Shown: positions 1 through 9,069 of the stretch, one piece after another
Numbering within the stretch: the stretch's first letter is position 1
How the letters are laid out: each line of letters begins with the position of its first letter
Assembly (NCBI GenBank): GCA_016210005.1
Contig: JACQVA010000012.1
Span: 88,039 to 152,038, forward strand
DNA length: 64,000 nucleotides
From: Deltaproteobacteria bacterium
GTDB taxonomy: Bacteria; Desulfobacterota; Binatia; HRBIN30; JACQVA1
Direction: 5' to 3'
Translations under genes and position numbers: made by a program
Notes under the pieces: generated by a model
Databases searched by the model: none
The model's input: only the letters and a program-made list of their open reading frames with translations
What the model was told of the DNA's origin: nothing

Positions 1-2
1 GC

Positions 3-221
3 GATACCCTGTTTGGGCTCTACCAGGGCGTTCCCTTGAGCGATCGCGGTGCCGGCTACGGCATGGTGCTACCCGACCGCATCACGATCTTCTACCGTCC
101 GCTGGTACGGACCTACCACACCCCGGGTGCGATCCGGCGTCAGATCAAGAAGACGGTCGTCCACGAGGTCGGGCATTTCTTCGGCCTCGATGACGACGAA
201 ATCCGGGCGGCGGGCTACTAG
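3..221 (+). CDS. Metallopeptidase family protein (zincin, DUF1025/PF06262-like), 3' part
   Basis: The reading frame is open from the left edge, so the true start lies outside the window; about 72 codons are seen. The sequence reads GLYQGVPLSDRG, then a strand-like stretch, then VVHEVGHFFGLDDDEI near the end. HEVGH is the HExxH zinc site, and the GLYxGVPL and HExGHxFGLxDD pattern is typical of the small 'minimal zincin' family (PF06262). The substrate of this family is unknown. A TTG at 36 could be mistaken for a start, but the family pattern continues upstream of it, so I treat the gene as cut by the window edge. Confidence 0.8.
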   Translation, partial: DTLFGLYQGVPLSDRGAGYGMVLPDRITIFYRPLVRTYHTPGAIRRQIKKTVVHEVGHFFGLDDDEIRAAGY

Positions 222-236
222 CGAGCGCGGATCGTC

Positions 237-509
237 ATGCCCGAGATGCTGAGCGATGTGGAGCGGGTGTTGCGCTTGAGCGAGCGCATGCGTCTGCTGG
301 TAGCGGTGAGCGAGGAAATCCCGGTCGAAAGCAAGCTCAACGCCGAGGCGATGTTAAAGATGTTCGAGGCCGCCGTGGCCGCTGCCGATGATCCGGCCGA
401 TCGCGCGCGGGCATCCGGATACTACCGGGTGCTCTACCGTGATTTGGAGCCGTATGCCGACCTGGAGGCCTTGTTGTCGGCGATGCGGGTGTTTGCTCCC
501 TACCTGTGA
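237..509 (+). CDS. Hypothetical protein, 90 aa
   Basis: I do not recognise this protein. It is a short, acidic, helix-rich chain without cysteine, signal peptide or membrane segment. Its stop overlaps the GTG start of the following methyltransferase (GTGA at 506-509), which is evidence that it is really translated. It begins 15 bases after the peptidase stop, so it probably belongs to the same transcript. It could be a small partner of the methyltransferase or of the peptidase; nothing in the sequence decides between them. Confidence 0.6.
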   Translation: MPEMLSDVERVLRLSERMRLLVAVSEEIPVESKLNAEAMLKMFEAAVAAADDPADRARASGYYRVLYRDLEPYADLEALLSAMRVFAPYL

Positions 510-1168
510 GTGCCGCCGTGCTGATCACCGCAGCAGTCGAAGAAGAAGTCCTCGCGGATCTGCCGGGCGGCGCGCTGCGGCTCATTCGCGTGCGCGACCT
601 GGCGCGATACATCGATCGCGCCGTGCTGTTGCAGAATGCCGGCGCGCCGGAACCGCCGTACTGGGCGCACTTGTGGGCCGCGGCCTTGACGCTGGCCCGC
701 CTGGTTGCGAACGCCGCGGCGCGTTGGCGCGGCCGGCGCGTGCTCGAATTGGGCTGTGGCCTGGGCGTGCCCGGCTTGATCGCGGCACGCGGTGGGGCGC
801 ACGTATGCTTCAGTGACCGCGACCCTGATGCCTTGCGCTTTGTCCGGCGCAACCTCTGCGCCAATGCACTGCAGGCGGAAGTCTTCGCCATGGACTGGCA
901 ACGTGCCGCGGTGCGTGGCGGCTTCGATCTCTGTCTGGCAGCGGATGTCACCTATGATCCCGAGGCCAATCCCGCGCTGGTTGATTTCCTCGCCGCGCAC
1001 CTGAGTGAGAGCGGCGAAGCCTGGATCGCGGAATCCGTTCGCACTGAAGAGCAGCGTCTGCCCGACCTGTTGCGGCCGCGCTTCGCGCTCAGCGAGCAGC
1101 GCGTGGCCGAATCAGAGGACGGTCACCGGGTCTGGGTGCGGGTGCTGCGGGCGCGGCGGTTGCCATGA
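506..1168 (+). CDS. Class I SAM-dependent methyltransferase (Methyltransf_16 / ETFB-lysine methyltransferase-like)
   Basis: 220 aa. The SAM-binding motif I is VLELGCGLGVPGLIAA (about residues 78-93), followed by the acidic end of strand 2 (FSDRDPDAL) and a post-motif LAADVTYDPE. The N-terminal PEPPYWAHLWAAALTLAR segment is typical of the nicotinamide-N-methyltransferase-like/METTL20 group (PF10294), whose bacterial members methylate protein lysines such as those of electron-transfer flavoprotein beta. The substrate here is not shown by the sequence. The GTG start is chosen because it overlaps the previous stop by 4 nt; the stop in turn overlaps the next ATG (ATGA), so the gene sits in a translationally coupled chain. 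Confidence 0.82.
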   Translation: MSAAVLITAAVEEEVLADLPGGALRLIRVRDLARYIDRAVLLQNAGAPEPPYWAHLWAAALTLARLVANAAARWRGRRVLELGCGLGVPGLIAARGGAHVCFSDRDPDALRFVRRNLCANALQAEVFAMDWQRAAVRGGFDLCLAADVTYDPEANPALVDFLAAHLSESGEAWIAESVRTEEQRLPDLLRPRFALSEQRVAESEDGHRVWVRVLRARRLP

Positions 1169-1881
1169 AGTACCTCGTCTTCGACATCGAAACGCGCATC
1201 GACAAGGGCTTGGTTCGTGCCGTGTATCATCCAGACGAGCCGCTGAGCGATGAAGAGGCCTACGAGCGGGTGCGCCAACACTTACGCCAGGAGTATGACA
1301 GCGACTTCTTTCCGGTCCCGTTCCACGTGCCGATCTGCGTGGTCCTGGGCCGGGTGTCCGATGACCTGAGGTTGAGCGCGGTCGATACCTATAGCGTGGC
1401 GGAGTTGTCGGAAGCCGAGGTAGTGCGGCGGTTTTGGGCCGAGGTCGAGGCGATGGACGCCAAGCTGGTCTCCTTCAACGGGCGCGGCTTCGATCTGCCG
1501 GTGTTGGAGCTGCAAGCGCTGCGGCACGGGGTCGCGGCCCCGCGCTATTTCAACGAGCGCTACGGGTTACGCTATCGCTACTCCGATCAGCAGTACGACC
1601 TGCACGACTTCCTCACCAACGCCGGCGCAGTACGGCTGCGCGGTGGTCTCGACATGCTGAGCAAGCTGATCGGTCTACCAGGTAAGACCACGGTTCGCGG
1701 CGAGCAGGTCGAGGCGCTGTGGGGCGCCGGCGAGACGCAGGCGATCAGCCGTTATTGCCGCCGCGATGTGATTCAGACCTACCTCTTGCTGTTGCGCGTC
1801 GAACGTATGCGCGGGCGCGTCAGCCAAGCCCAGCTCGAAGCACTTTGGGCCGCTGCCGCGGCTTGGCGCGCTGAGCTGTGA
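1165..1881 (+). CDS. Predicted 3'-5' exonuclease related to PolB exonuclease domain
   Basis: 238 aa, RNase H-fold exonuclease of the PF10108 type. Motif I is LVFDIETR (residues 4-11) with the metal-binding Asp and Glu. Motif II is LVSFNGRGFDLPVLELQAL, with the NGRGFD signature. A C-terminal YCRRDVIQTYLLLLR supplies the late Asp (YxxxD motif III). The family is predicted to act on nucleic acids but is poorly studied. Its ATG overlaps the stop of the methyltransferase by 4 nt, so the two are probably translated together. Confidence 0.85.
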   Translation: MKYLVFDIETRIDKGLVRAVYHPDEPLSDEEAYERVRQHLRQEYDSDFFPVPFHVPICVVLGRVSDDLRLSAVDTYSVAELSEAEVVRRFWAEVEAMDAKLVSFNGRGFDLPVLELQALRHGVAAPRYFNERYGLRYRYSDQQYDLHDFLTNAGAVRLRGGLDMLSKLIGLPGKTTVRGEQVEALWGAGETQAISRYCRRDVIQTYLLLLRVERMRGRVSQAQLEALWAAAAAWRAEL

Positions 1882-1971
1882 GGCCGCTGGCGCCTATTTC
1901 GCGCGTGGGCCGGCTGTGCCATGGTGGCGGCACCAGCGCGAGGCAGTCAGTCGAGCAACCAGGAGGGTCAC

Positions 1972-2913
1972 ATGCCGGACTCGGATTTGTTGCGCGCCGA
2001 TGCCTTTACGATCGAGCGTGGGGCTGTGCGCGGCTTCAACATGAGCTTTGTGCGGGCGGGCGTGGGCGGGTTGCCCTTGTTACTCATCCATGGCTGGCCC
2101 GAAACCAAGCGCATCTGGTATCGCAACATCGGCCCGCTCTCAGAGGCCGGCTTCGAGGTCATCGCACCCGACTTGCGCGGCTTCGGAGACAGCGACATTC
2201 CTACCGATGGCTTCTTCGATCTAGCGGCGCACTCGCGTGACCTCTACGCCCTGGTACACGACCGACTCGGTCATCAGCGTGTGGTTGTCGCCGGCGGTGA
2301 TCTCGGTGGCGCCATTTTACAGGACCTCGGGCTGCGCTTCCCCGGCTTTGTCGTGCGCCAGGTGCTCTTCAACGGACCGCTGCCGTATCTGCGCGAGGAG
2401 CATCGCGGCCTGCGCACGCGGCCGGCGCTCGAGGCGGCCGACTACTATCTGCGCCAGGGCACCGGCGCCGACAGCCTACTGGCGGAGCTCAGCAGCGAAG
2501 CCGAACGGCGCGATTACGTCGCCTCGTTCTACGGCCACCGCTTCTGGGCCGCCCCCGGGGCCTTTACCGCCGCCGCGGTGGCATTCATGAGCGCGCCCTT
2601 CGCCGAGCCCGCGAAGCTGCGCGCGGGCTGGGGCAACTACGAATCGGCGATGGGCACGCGCCCGCTCTCAGAGCCGCCGCACTGGGGCAAGAACCCGCTG
2701 CCGACCCTGATCCTGTTCGGCCCCGAAGACCACATCATCTACCCCGACTTCGACCGGATGGCCGAGTGCGTTTTTCTCGAGCGCATCGGGCCGTTTCGCT
2801 TGCGCAACTGCGGCCATTTCGTCCAGTGGGAGCAAGCCCACGTGTTCAACCAGGCGCTGCGCTACTTCTGCGCCGACCTGCTGGCGCGGCCGCGCCCGGA
2901 GCGCTGCGCCTGA
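1972..2913 (+). CDS. Alpha/beta-hydrolase, epoxide hydrolase / haloalkane dehalogenase type
   Basis: 313 aa from the ATG at 1972, which is preceded by a strong ribosome site AGGAGG at 1961-1966. An upstream in-frame ATG at 1921 would add 17 unlikely residues. The oxyanion motif is HGWPET and the nucleophile elbow is AGGDLGGA, with Asp rather than Ser as nucleophile; this marks epoxide hydrolases and haloalkane/haloacetate dehalogenases. The acid is in FGPEDHIIYPDF and the catalytic His in NCGHFVQWEQ. A cap domain lies between about residues 135 and 215. It probably hydrolyses an epoxide to a diol. It stands alone between the exonuclease and a mobile cassette. Confidence 0.85.
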   Translation: MPDSDLLRADAFTIERGAVRGFNMSFVRAGVGGLPLLLIHGWPETKRIWYRNIGPLSEAGFEVIAPDLRGFGDSDIPTDGFFDLAAHSRDLYALVHDRLGHQRVVVAGGDLGGAILQDLGLRFPGFVVRQVLFNGPLPYLREEHRGLRTRPALEAADYYLRQGTGADSLLAELSSEAERRDYVASFYGHRFWAAPGAFTAAAVAFMSAPFAEPAKLRAGWGNYESAMGTRPLSEPPHWGKNPLPTLILFGPEDHIIYPDFDRMAECVFLERIGPFRLRNCGHFVQWEQAHVFNQALRYFCADLLARPRPERCA

Positions 2914-2941
2914 GGCCGGTGCTGCCCGCGCGGCTGCGGCG

Positions 2942-2971
2942 GGGGTGCGCGACAAATTTGTGGGTAACGTG
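2942..2971 (+). repeat. Left terminal inverted repeat of the GIY-YIG cassette
   Basis: 30 bp beginning GGGGTGCGCGACAAATTTGT and ending GGTAACGTG. It pairs with the reverse complement of 3402-3431 with two mismatches. Confidence 0.85.
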
Positions 2972-2990
2972 GTTCGGTGTTATGGCCGTC

Positions 2991-3010
2991 ATTCCCGCGA
3001 AAGCGGAAAT
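2991..3010. repeat. Inner hairpin of the cassette, left copy
   Basis: ATTCCCGCGAAAGCGGAAAT: 8-base arms with a GAAA loop and one mismatch caused by a G to A change. The intact form with GCGGGAAT is at 63892-63911. This is the widespread 'RHSRESGNP' type palindrome that often accompanies small GIY-YIG genes. Confidence 0.8.
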
Positions 3011-3030
3011 CCAGTTTGGCGTTTGGCGCT

Positions 3031-3264
3031 ATGGACAAGCAGTTCTGCGTTTACATCCTCCGCTCGCCAGCAAACGGAACGGCACGCTGTACATTGGGGT
3101 GACCTCACAGCGTTGACAAGCTGGTCTACTACGAAGCGCACGGCTGCGCAGAGACCGCAATCGTGCGGGAGAAGCAGCTGAAGAAGTGGGGCCGCGCCTG
3201 GAAGATCGAGCTGATCGCAGCTCAGAACCCGGACGGGCGAGACCTCGATGACGAGATCGTGTAG
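3031..3264 (+). pseudogene. GIY-YIG nuclease (COG2827 / UPF0213-like), frameshifted and internally deleted
   Basis: The start codon at 3031 gives MDKQFCVYIL. The frame is then broken by about 5 extra bases near 3060-3065. In the shifted frame the protein reads ASKRNGTLYIGVTS, the YIG part of the GIY-YIG motif. Next, roughly 50-60 bases are missing around 3110, where the family has its RVYEHK...GFTKRYG region. From 3112 the original frame resumes (VDKLVYYEAHG, REKQLKKWGRAWKIELI, NPDGRDL) to TAG at 3264. The two ends are therefore clearly family members, but no full protein can be made. The copy at 63932 lacks the 5-base insertion. Confidence 0.88.
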
Positions 3265-3296
3265 CGCTGGCGGGTCGTAGCGAGCCGGTGCCGTGG

Positions 3297-3316
3297 ATTC
3301 CCGCTTTCGCGGGAAT
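3297..3316. repeat. Inner hairpin of the cassette, right copy (inverted)
   Basis: ATTCCCGCTTTCGCGGGAAT, a perfect 8-base stem with a TTTC loop. It is the reverse complement of the left hairpin type and could also act as a weak transcription stop. Confidence 0.8.
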
Positions 3317-3401
3317 GACAAATTGCGTCCCTTTCGGCCATGGGCCTCGGCCTGTCAGTACACCGTACTGTCAGACTGCTGAGGATTTGCCCGGTCGGCT
3401 G

Positions 3402-3431
3402 CACGTTACCCACAGATTTGTCGCACACCCC
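3402..3431 (-). repeat. Right terminal inverted repeat of the GIY-YIG cassette
   Basis: CACGTTACCCACAGATTTGT followed by CGCACACCCC. It is the reverse complement of 2942-2971 with two mismatches. Confidence 0.85.
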
Positions 3432-3551
3432 TGCGGCGGTAGCGAAGGCAAGGTACTTTGCTTTTTCAGCGGCGTAATGTCATTGCTCGGCGCCGGCACT
3501 GTGCGCGTCCGCGCGCCGCCGGCCAGCATTATTGTCGCAGGAGATAGCGCC

Positions 3552-4553
3552 ATGGAGAAAGCAGCGAAGCAAGAGCCCGACGGACCAGCCCGCCGCTGGC
3601 TGTCCTACCGCCCCGAAATCAAGATCATGGATTGCACCATCCGCGACGGCGGGCTGATGAACAATCACCAGTTCGACGACGCCACCGTCCGCGCCGTTTA
3701 CAGCGCCTGCGTGCAAGCGGGCATCGATTACATGGAACTCGGCTACAAGGCCTCGAAACGGATCTTCGTCCCGGCGCAGTACGGCTGCTGGAAGTTCTGC
3801 ACCGAGGACGACATGCGCCGGGTGGTGGGGGACAACGACTCCCCCTTGAAACTGTCGGTGATGGCCGACGCCGAACGCACTGACTATCACGAGGACATCT
3901 TGCCGCGCGGCCAGAGCGTGCTGAGCATGGTCCGCGTCGCCACCTACATCCACCAGATCCCCGTGGCCTTGGATATGATCAAGGACGCCCACGACAAGGG
4001 CTACGAGACCACCCTCAACCTGATGGCCGCCTCGACAGTGCCGGAGTGGGAGCTGGACGAAGCGCTGGCGATCCTGGCGGATTCGGAAGTCGATGCGATT
4101 TACCTGGTCGACAGCTTCGGCGCCTTCTACAGCGAGCAGGTCCGCTACCTGATGGAGAAGTTCCTGCGCTACACCACCCCCTGCGGCAAGACCATCGGCA
4201 TGCACGCGCACAACAACCAGCAGCTGGCTTACGCCAACAGCATCGAAGCCATCATCCTGGGCGCCAACATGCTCGATGGCAGCATGGCCGGTCTCGGTCG
4301 CGGCGCCGGCAACTGCCCGATCGAACTGCTGATCGGTTTCCTCCACAACCCCAAGTACCGGCTCCGGCCCGTGCTGCAGTGCATTCAGGAATACATCGAG
4401 CCGATGCGGCAGAAGCTTCTCTGGGGCTTCGATATCCCGTACATGATGACCGGCCTGCTCAACCGCCACCCGCGCGCCGCCATCGAGTTCAACACCACCG
4501 AGCACCGCGGCAACCTGGTCAAGTTCTTCGACTCCCTGGTCGAAGAGGAGTAA
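3552..4553 (+). CDS. HMGL-like aldolase (4-hydroxy-2-oxovalerate aldolase / pyruvate carboxyltransferase superfamily)
   Basis: 333 aa from the ATG at 3552, with AGGAGAT at 3539-3545 as ribosome site. The TIM-barrel metal site is visible: IMDCTIRDGG (near residue 25) corresponds to the family's DxTLRDG, and GMHAHNN (near 220) supplies the HxH metal ligands. The superfamily cleaves or forms C-C bonds next to a carbonyl. The protein lacks the second, DmpG-type communication domain, so it is probably not a standard meta-cleavage enzyme. It is followed after 108 bases by an SCP2-type thiolase in the same direction, suggesting that the two act on one acyl-CoA or keto-acid pathway. Substrate unknown. 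Confidence 0.8.
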   Translation: MEKAAKQEPDGPARRWLSYRPEIKIMDCTIRDGGLMNNHQFDDATVRAVYSACVQAGIDYMELGYKASKRIFVPAQYGCWKFCTEDDMRRVVGDNDSPLKLSVMADAERTDYHEDILPRGQSVLSMVRVATYIHQIPVALDMIKDAHDKGYETTLNLMAASTVPEWELDEALAILADSEVDAIYLVDSFGAFYSEQVRYLMEKFLRYTTPCGKTIGMHAHNNQQLAYANSIEAIILGANMLDGSMAGLGRGAGNCPIELLIGFLHNPKYRLRPVLQCIQEYIEPMRQKLLWGFDIPYMMTGLLNRHPRAAIEFNTTEHRGNLVKFFDSLVEEE

Positions 4554-4661
4554 CGGCTTCGGGCCCCCTGGCTTCCCTTACGCCGGCGATGACGCTATGA
4601 CACTGCGCGTCAGGCGACCGGGAGCAGCCGGCGCCGAGTCCGAACAACAAGGAGACACCCC

Positions 4662-5852
4662 ATGGGCAGAAAGGTTTTCGTCATCGGCGTCGGCATGACC
4701 AAGTTCGAGAAGCCGGGCTCGCGCGCCTGGGACTATCCCGACATGGCCAAGGAGGCGGGTACCAAAGCCTTGCAGGACGCGGGCATTCCCTACGATACCG
4801 TCGAGCAAGCGGTGGTGGGCTACTGCTACGGAGAGTCCACCTGCGGCCAGCGCGCGGTCTACGGCCTCGGCCTCACCGGCATCCCGATTTACAACGTCAA
4901 CAACAACTGCTCGACCGGCTCGACCGCACTGTTCATGGCCAAGCAGCTGATCGAGGGCGGCATCGCCGACTGCGCGCTGGCGCTGGGCTTCGAGAAGATG
5001 GAAAAGGGCTCGCTCGGCGCCAAGTACACCGATCGCACCCATCCGATGGATCGCCACATGCAACTGATGGCCGATCTGCGCGGGTTTGCTGCGGCGCCGG
5101 CGGCGCCGCAGATGTTCGGCAACGCCGGCCGCGAGCACATGGAGCGCTACGGCACCACCGCGCTGCATTTCGCCAAGATCGGCTGGAAGAACCACAAGCA
5201 CTCGGTGAACAACCCCTACTCGCAGTTCCAGGCCGAGTACTCGCTCGACGATATCCTCAACGCCCCGATGGTCTACGAGCCGCTGACCAAGCTGCAGTGC
5301 TGCCCGACCTCGGACGGCTCCGGCGCCGCAATCCTGGCGAGCGAGGATTTCGTCCGCAAGCACGGGTTGCAGCCCAAGGCCATCGAGATCGTCGCCATGG
5401 CCATGGCCACCGACTTCACCAGCTCGTTCGAGGAGCGCAGCTGCATCAAGATGGTCGGCTACGACCTCACCAAACAGGCCTCGCAGAAGGTCTACCGGCA
5501 GAGCGGCCTCGGCCCCGAAAATGTCGACGTGGTCGAGCTGCACGACTGCTTCTCGTGCAACGAGCTGATCACCTACGAAGCGCTCGGCCTGTGCTCTGAG
5601 GGCAAGGCGGGGGAGTTCGTCGACTCGGGCGCCAACACTTACGGCGGCAAGGTCGTCGTCAATCCCTCGGGCGGCTTGATCTCCAAGGGGCATCCCTTGG
5701 GCGCCACCGGTCTGGCGCAGTGCAGCGAGCTGACGTGGCAGCTACGCGGTCAAGCCGACAAGCGCCAAGTGAAGGCTGCCAAGGTCGCGTTGCAGCACAA
5801 CCTCGGCCTCGGCGGCGCCGCGGTCGTCACGATGTACCGCAAGGCAGCGTAA
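4662..5852 (+). CDS. SCP2-type thiolase / lipid-transfer protein family
   Basis: 396 aa, preceded by AAGGAGA at 4649-4655. Thiolase fold of the sterol-carrier-protein-X / Ltp type: catalytic Cys in [12 protein letters not shown] (near residue 85), central [14 protein letters not shown] (near 290) and C-terminal [17 protein letters not shown] (near 340). Such proteins either thiolyse 3-ketoacyl-CoA or, like Ltp2, cleave steroid side chains by retro-aldol reaction with a DUF35 partner. No DUF35 gene is next to it. The upstream aldolase is its likely functional neighbour. Its last 26 bases overlap the 3' end of the kinase gene on the other strand. Confidence 0.85.
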   Translation: MGRKVFVIGVGMTKFEKPGSRAWDYPDMAKEAGTKALQDAGIPYDTVEQAVVGYCYGESTCGQRAVYGLGLTGIPIYNVNNNCSTGSTALFMAKQLIEGGIADCALALGFEKMEKGSLGAKYTDRTHPMDRHMQLMADLRGFAAAPAAPQMFGNAGREHMERYGTTALHFAKIGWKNHKHSVNNPYSQFQAEYSLDDILNAPMVYEPLTKLQCCPTSDGSGAAILASEDFVRKHGLQPKAIEIVAMAMATDFTSSFEERSCIKMVGYDLTKQASQKVYRQSGLGPENVDVVELHDCFSCNELITYEALGLCSEGKAGEFVDSGANTYGGKVVVNPSGGLISKGHPLGATGLAQCSELTWQLRGQADKRQVKAAKVALQHNLGLGGAAVVTMYRKAA

Positions 5853-8577
5853 CCAGCCCGAGGGTGAAGTAGAAGGTGGCGCCCCTGCCCACCTCCGCTT
5901 CGGCCCATACCCGGCCGCCGTGGCGCTGGATGATTCGCTGCACGGTGGCGAGGCCGATGCCGGTGCCCTCGAACTCGCCGGTGCGGTGCAGGCGCTGGAA
6001 GGCGCCGAAGAGCTTGGCGGCATAGCTCATGTCGAAGCCCGCACCGTCGTCTCGGACGAAGAACACGACTTCGTCGGGGTGACTGGCGGCCGGAGACTTA
6101 AGCCTGGAATCCGCAACCGGTAGGGTCCCGAACTCGATCCGCGCTGCCGGCTGCTTGCCGGTGTACTTCCAGGCGTTGCCGAGCAGGTTTTCCAGCGCCA
6201 CCCGCAGCAGGCGCACATCGCCGCGGGCGGATAACGCCGGCGCGATCGACCACGTCACCCGCCGCTGCAGTTGGGTCTTCTGCAGCTCAGCGGCGATGGC
6301 CTCGGCCAAGGCGCTGAGATCGACGCGCTGCCAGTGCATCTCACTGCGGGTGACCTGCCCCAGCCGCAGGAGGTCGTCGATCAGCTCGCCCATGTGCTGG
6401 GTGGCGCCGCGCACCCGCTGCAAGCAGCGCTGCCCCTCCTCGTCGAGCTGGCCGGCGTGCCCATCGAGCACCACCTTGCTGAAGCCATCGATCGCCCGCA
6501 GCGGTCCGCGCAAGTCGTGCGACACCGAATAGCTGAAGGCCTCCAGCTCCTTGTTGGCGGCTTCGAGCTGGGCGGTGCGCTGCTGCACGCGCTGCTCGAG
6601 TTCGGCATTGAGACGGCTAATCTCGTCCTCGGCCCGCTTGCGCTCGGAGATATCCACCAGTGTGCCGCGCACCCCGAGCGCACGCCCGTCGCGAATGATC
6701 GGCCGGCTGGCGCTGCGCACCCAACGGACCTCGCCCGACTTGCTCACCAGGCGATACTCGCCCGGCTCCAGTTCGCCGCCGAGGACCTTCTGAAAACCCG
6801 CCAGCAGCTCCGGTACGTCGTCGGGGAAGACGAATTCCACGAACAGCCGGCCGATGACTTCGGCCGGCTGATAGCCGCCGACTTCTTGTACCACCGGGCT
6901 GATGTACGCCACCCGCCCTTGTTCATCGAGCGCGAAGACGATTTCGCTCAGCGATTCGACCAGCTCGCGATACTGCTCTTCCGACTCGCGCAGCCTCGCC
7001 TCCGCCCGCTTCTGCTCGGTGACGTCCAGCGCCAGCCCGATGGTACCGATAATGGCGCCAGCATTATCGTACAGTGGCTCGATGTGACAAGCGAAGGTGC
7101 GACCTTGCAACTCGAAGTCGTAATTCACCGATTCGCCTCCCAGCGCCCGGCGCTGGGCCGCCAGGGGCGCCAATTCGGGATCCGCGCTCATGAGATACTC
7201 GGCTAAAGTGCTGCCCACCAATTGGTTTGTCCTCAGCCCCATCTGCGCCAGTCCCCTACCGGTGCACGAGGTGAGTCGCGGCTCGGCATCAGTGGTCCAC
7301 AGCACCGCCGGCATCTGCGCCATAACCAGGTGCAAGCTATCGTTGGCGGCTTGCGCGGCCAGTTGCGCCTGCTTGATTTCAGTGATGTCGGTGACGGTAC
7401 CCGCGTAGCCCAGCATCTTGCCCTCAGGCGACTTGTCGGCAATCCCCAGGCCGAGCACCCAAACTATAGTGCCGTCCGGGTGCACCATGCGGCACTCCCC
7501 GCGATACGGCCGGCATTCGCGAACCGCGTCGTACCATTCCTTGATGACACGCTCGCGGTCATCCGGGTGAATCACCTTTATCCACCCCTCGCCGAGCGAC
7601 TGCTCGGCCGTCAGGCCCGCCAATTCGCGCCAGCGCTCGTTGACAAACTCGCAGCGCCCCTGCTCGTCGGTGTGGAAGACGCCGACCGGCGAAATCGTGG
7701 TCAGCGTGGCATAGCGCTGTTCGCTCGCGCGCAAGGCGGCCTCGGCCTGCGTGCGTTCGGTAATGTCGCGGGTATTCACCACCACCCCCGCCACCGCGGG
7801 ATCGTGTAATAAGTTCCGGGCGGTCCCCTCCAACACGCGCCAGGAGCCGTCACGATGGCGAAAGCGCACGGCCAGGGGCACCGCATTGTCCGCGCCGGTG
7901 AGGGCACTCTGGAAATGAGCGAGCACCGGCCCCAGGTCATCGGGATGCACCAGCTCGAAGACATCGGTGCCGACAAACTCCTCGGGAGCGTAACCGAGCA
8001 CGCGCTCGTGCGAGGGGCTGAGGTAGCGCACGATCCCGCCGGCGTCGACAATCGACACCAGGTCGCTGGCGTTCTCGATCAGCGAGCGAAAGCGTTGCTC
8101 GCTGGCACGCAGGGCAGCTTCGAGCTCGTGCTGCTTGCGCTCGACCTCGCGCTCTTGCAGCGCCCGCCGCACCACCGGCACTAACCGCTCCAGGCGCGTC
8201 TTCAATACATAGTCGGTCGCCCCCGCCTTCAGGCTCTCGATCGCAACCTCCTCACCCAGGGTGCCCGAGACCAGGACGAAGGGAATCTCGATCCCCTGTT
8301 CCTGCGCCAGGTACAACGCCGTCAGACCGTCGAAGCCCGGCATGGCATAGTCGGCGAGGATGAGATCGTAGTCTGGCGCCGGCAAGCGGCGCAGAAACTC
8401 ACCGCGGGTTTGTACGCGATCCCAGGTCACCTTGTAGCCCGCATCCTCCAGTGTCGCCACCACCAACTCGGCATCGTGCGGGTTGTCTTCCAGGAGCAGC
8501 AGGCGCAAACCACCGGCGGCCGTCTGCGGCCCGAGCGCGGAAGCGGCCATCGGACGATTCGAAGCTGCGGCTGCCAC
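5827..8577 (-). CDS. Hybrid sensor histidine kinase: receiver, four PAS domains, HisKA, HATPase
   Basis: 916 aa from the GTG at 8577, which follows AAGGGGGA; a GTG at 8619 would add 14 residues and overlap the upstream gene. Order: N-terminal receiver ([14 protein letters not shown], phospho-Asp in [13 protein letters not shown], Lys in YVLKTR), then four PAS/PAC units ([52 protein letters not shown]), a coiled link, HisKA with [17 protein letters not shown] as phospho-His site, and HATPase with DDGAGFD and GTGIGLATV. There is no membrane segment, so it is cytoplasmic. It is the last gene of a three-gene signalling operon with 8603-9049 and 9070-10683. Confidence 0.9.
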   Translation of the reverse strand: MAAAASNRPMAASALGPQTAAGGLRLLLLEDNPHDAELVVATLEDAGYKVTWDRVQTRGEFLRRLPAPDYDLILADYAMPGFDGLTALYLAQEQGIEIPFVLVSGTLGEEVAIESLKAGATDYVLKTRLERLVPVVRRALQEREVERKQHELEAALRASEQRFRSLIENASDLVSIVDAGGIVRYLSPSHERVLGYAPEEFVGTDVFELVHPDDLGPVLAHFQSALTGADNAVPLAVRFRHRDGSWRVLEGTARNLLHDPAVAGVVVNTRDITERTQAEAALRASEQRYATLTTISPVGVFHTDEQGRCEFVNERWRELAGLTAEQSLGEGWIKVIHPDDRERVIKEWYDAVRECRPYRGECRMVHPDGTIVWVLGLGIADKSPEGKMLGYAGTVTDITEIKQAQLAAQAANDSLHLVMAQMPAVLWTTDAEPRLTSCTGRGLAQMGLRTNQLVGSTLAEYLMSADPELAPLAAQRRALGGESVNYDFELQGRTFACHIEPLYDNAGAIIGTIGLALDVTEQKRAEARLRESEEQYRELVESLSEIVFALDEQGRVAYISPVVQEVGGYQPAEVIGRLFVEFVFPDDVPELLAGFQKVLGGELEPGEYRLVSKSGEVRWVRSASRPIIRDGRALGVRGTLVDISERKRAEDEISRLNAELEQRVQQRTAQLEAANKELEAFSYSVSHDLRGPLRAIDGFSKVVLDGHAGQLDEEGQRCLQRVRGATQHMGELIDDLLRLGQVTRSEMHWQRVDLSALAEAIAAELQKTQLQRRVTWSIAPALSARGDVRLLRVALENLLGNAWKYTGKQPAARIEFGTLPVADSRLKSPAASHPDEVVFFVRDDGAGFDMSYAAKLFGAFQRLHRTGEFEGTGIGLATVQRIIQRHGGRVWAEAEVGRGATFYFTLGLVTLPCGTS

Positions 8578-8602
8578 TGACCGTTCCCCCTTGTGTCGCC
8601 GC

Positions 8603-9049
8603 TCAGCGGGTGACCGCACCCGGCGGCGGCTCGTTCATCAGCACCCAAAATAGATTGAGCTGCCTGACACCTTCGACGAACTCGTCGAAGTCAACCGGCT
8701 TGACCACGTAAGCGTTGGCCCCCAACTGGTAGCCGCGTACCACGTCCTGCTCTTCGCGGGATGAGGTCACCACCACCACCGGGATGACCTTCAGCTCGGG
8801 ATCACTCTTGACTTGGCGCAGCACTTCGATTCCGTCCACCTTGGGCATCTTCAGATCGAGCAGCACCAGCAGCGGGTGGCCGTCGGGACGGCCGGCGAAA
8901 GCACCGCGGCGGTAAAGGTAATCGAGGGCCTCGGCACCATCGCGCACCACCTGGACATCGTTGGCGAGGCGGTACTCCTCCATCGCCGTCAACGTCAGCT
9001 CGATGTCGTGGGCATTGTCTTCGGCCAGCAATATCTTTTTCGCCTCCAT
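8603..9049 (-). CDS. Stand-alone response regulator (CheY/Rcp1-like)
   Basis: 148 aa, a single receiver domain. The acidic pair is in LLAEDNAHD, the phospho-Asp in VLLDLKMPKVDG, the Thr/Ser in VVVTSS, and the Lys in YVVKPVDFDEF. The extended LDYLYRRGAFAGRPDGHP insert is typical of Rcp1-type receivers that take phosphate from phytochrome-like or PAS kinases. The ATG has an AGGAGGGC site just upstream. It lies between two kinases of the same operon and probably passes phosphate between them or to an unlinked target. Confidence 0.92.
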   Translation of the reverse strand: MEAKKILLAEDNAHDIELTLTAMEEYRLANDVQVVRDGAEALDYLYRRGAFAGRPDGHPLLVLLDLKMPKVDGIEVLRQVKSDPELKVIPVVVVTSSREEQDVVRGYQLGANAYVVKPVDFDEFVEGVRQLNLFWVLMNEPPPGAVTR

Positions 9050-9069
9050 ACGCCCTCCTCGTCAGTTCT

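Larger units (their letters stand above)
2942..3431 (+). mobile_element. Small cassette with 30-bp inverted terminal repeats and a broken GIY-YIG gene
   Basis: The unit is bounded by an inverted repeat (2942-2971 and 3402-3431, 28 of 30 positions match). Just inside each end is a 20-bp hairpin (2991-3010 and 3297-3316) in opposite orientation. Between them lies a decayed GIY-YIG endonuclease gene. A second copy begins at 63844 and is nearly identical for 120 bp, and one isolated end is at 56305. No transposase is seen. The symmetry, copy number and near-identity show that the unit spreads as a block; whether GIY-YIG nuclease drives this is inference. Confidence 0.75.
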
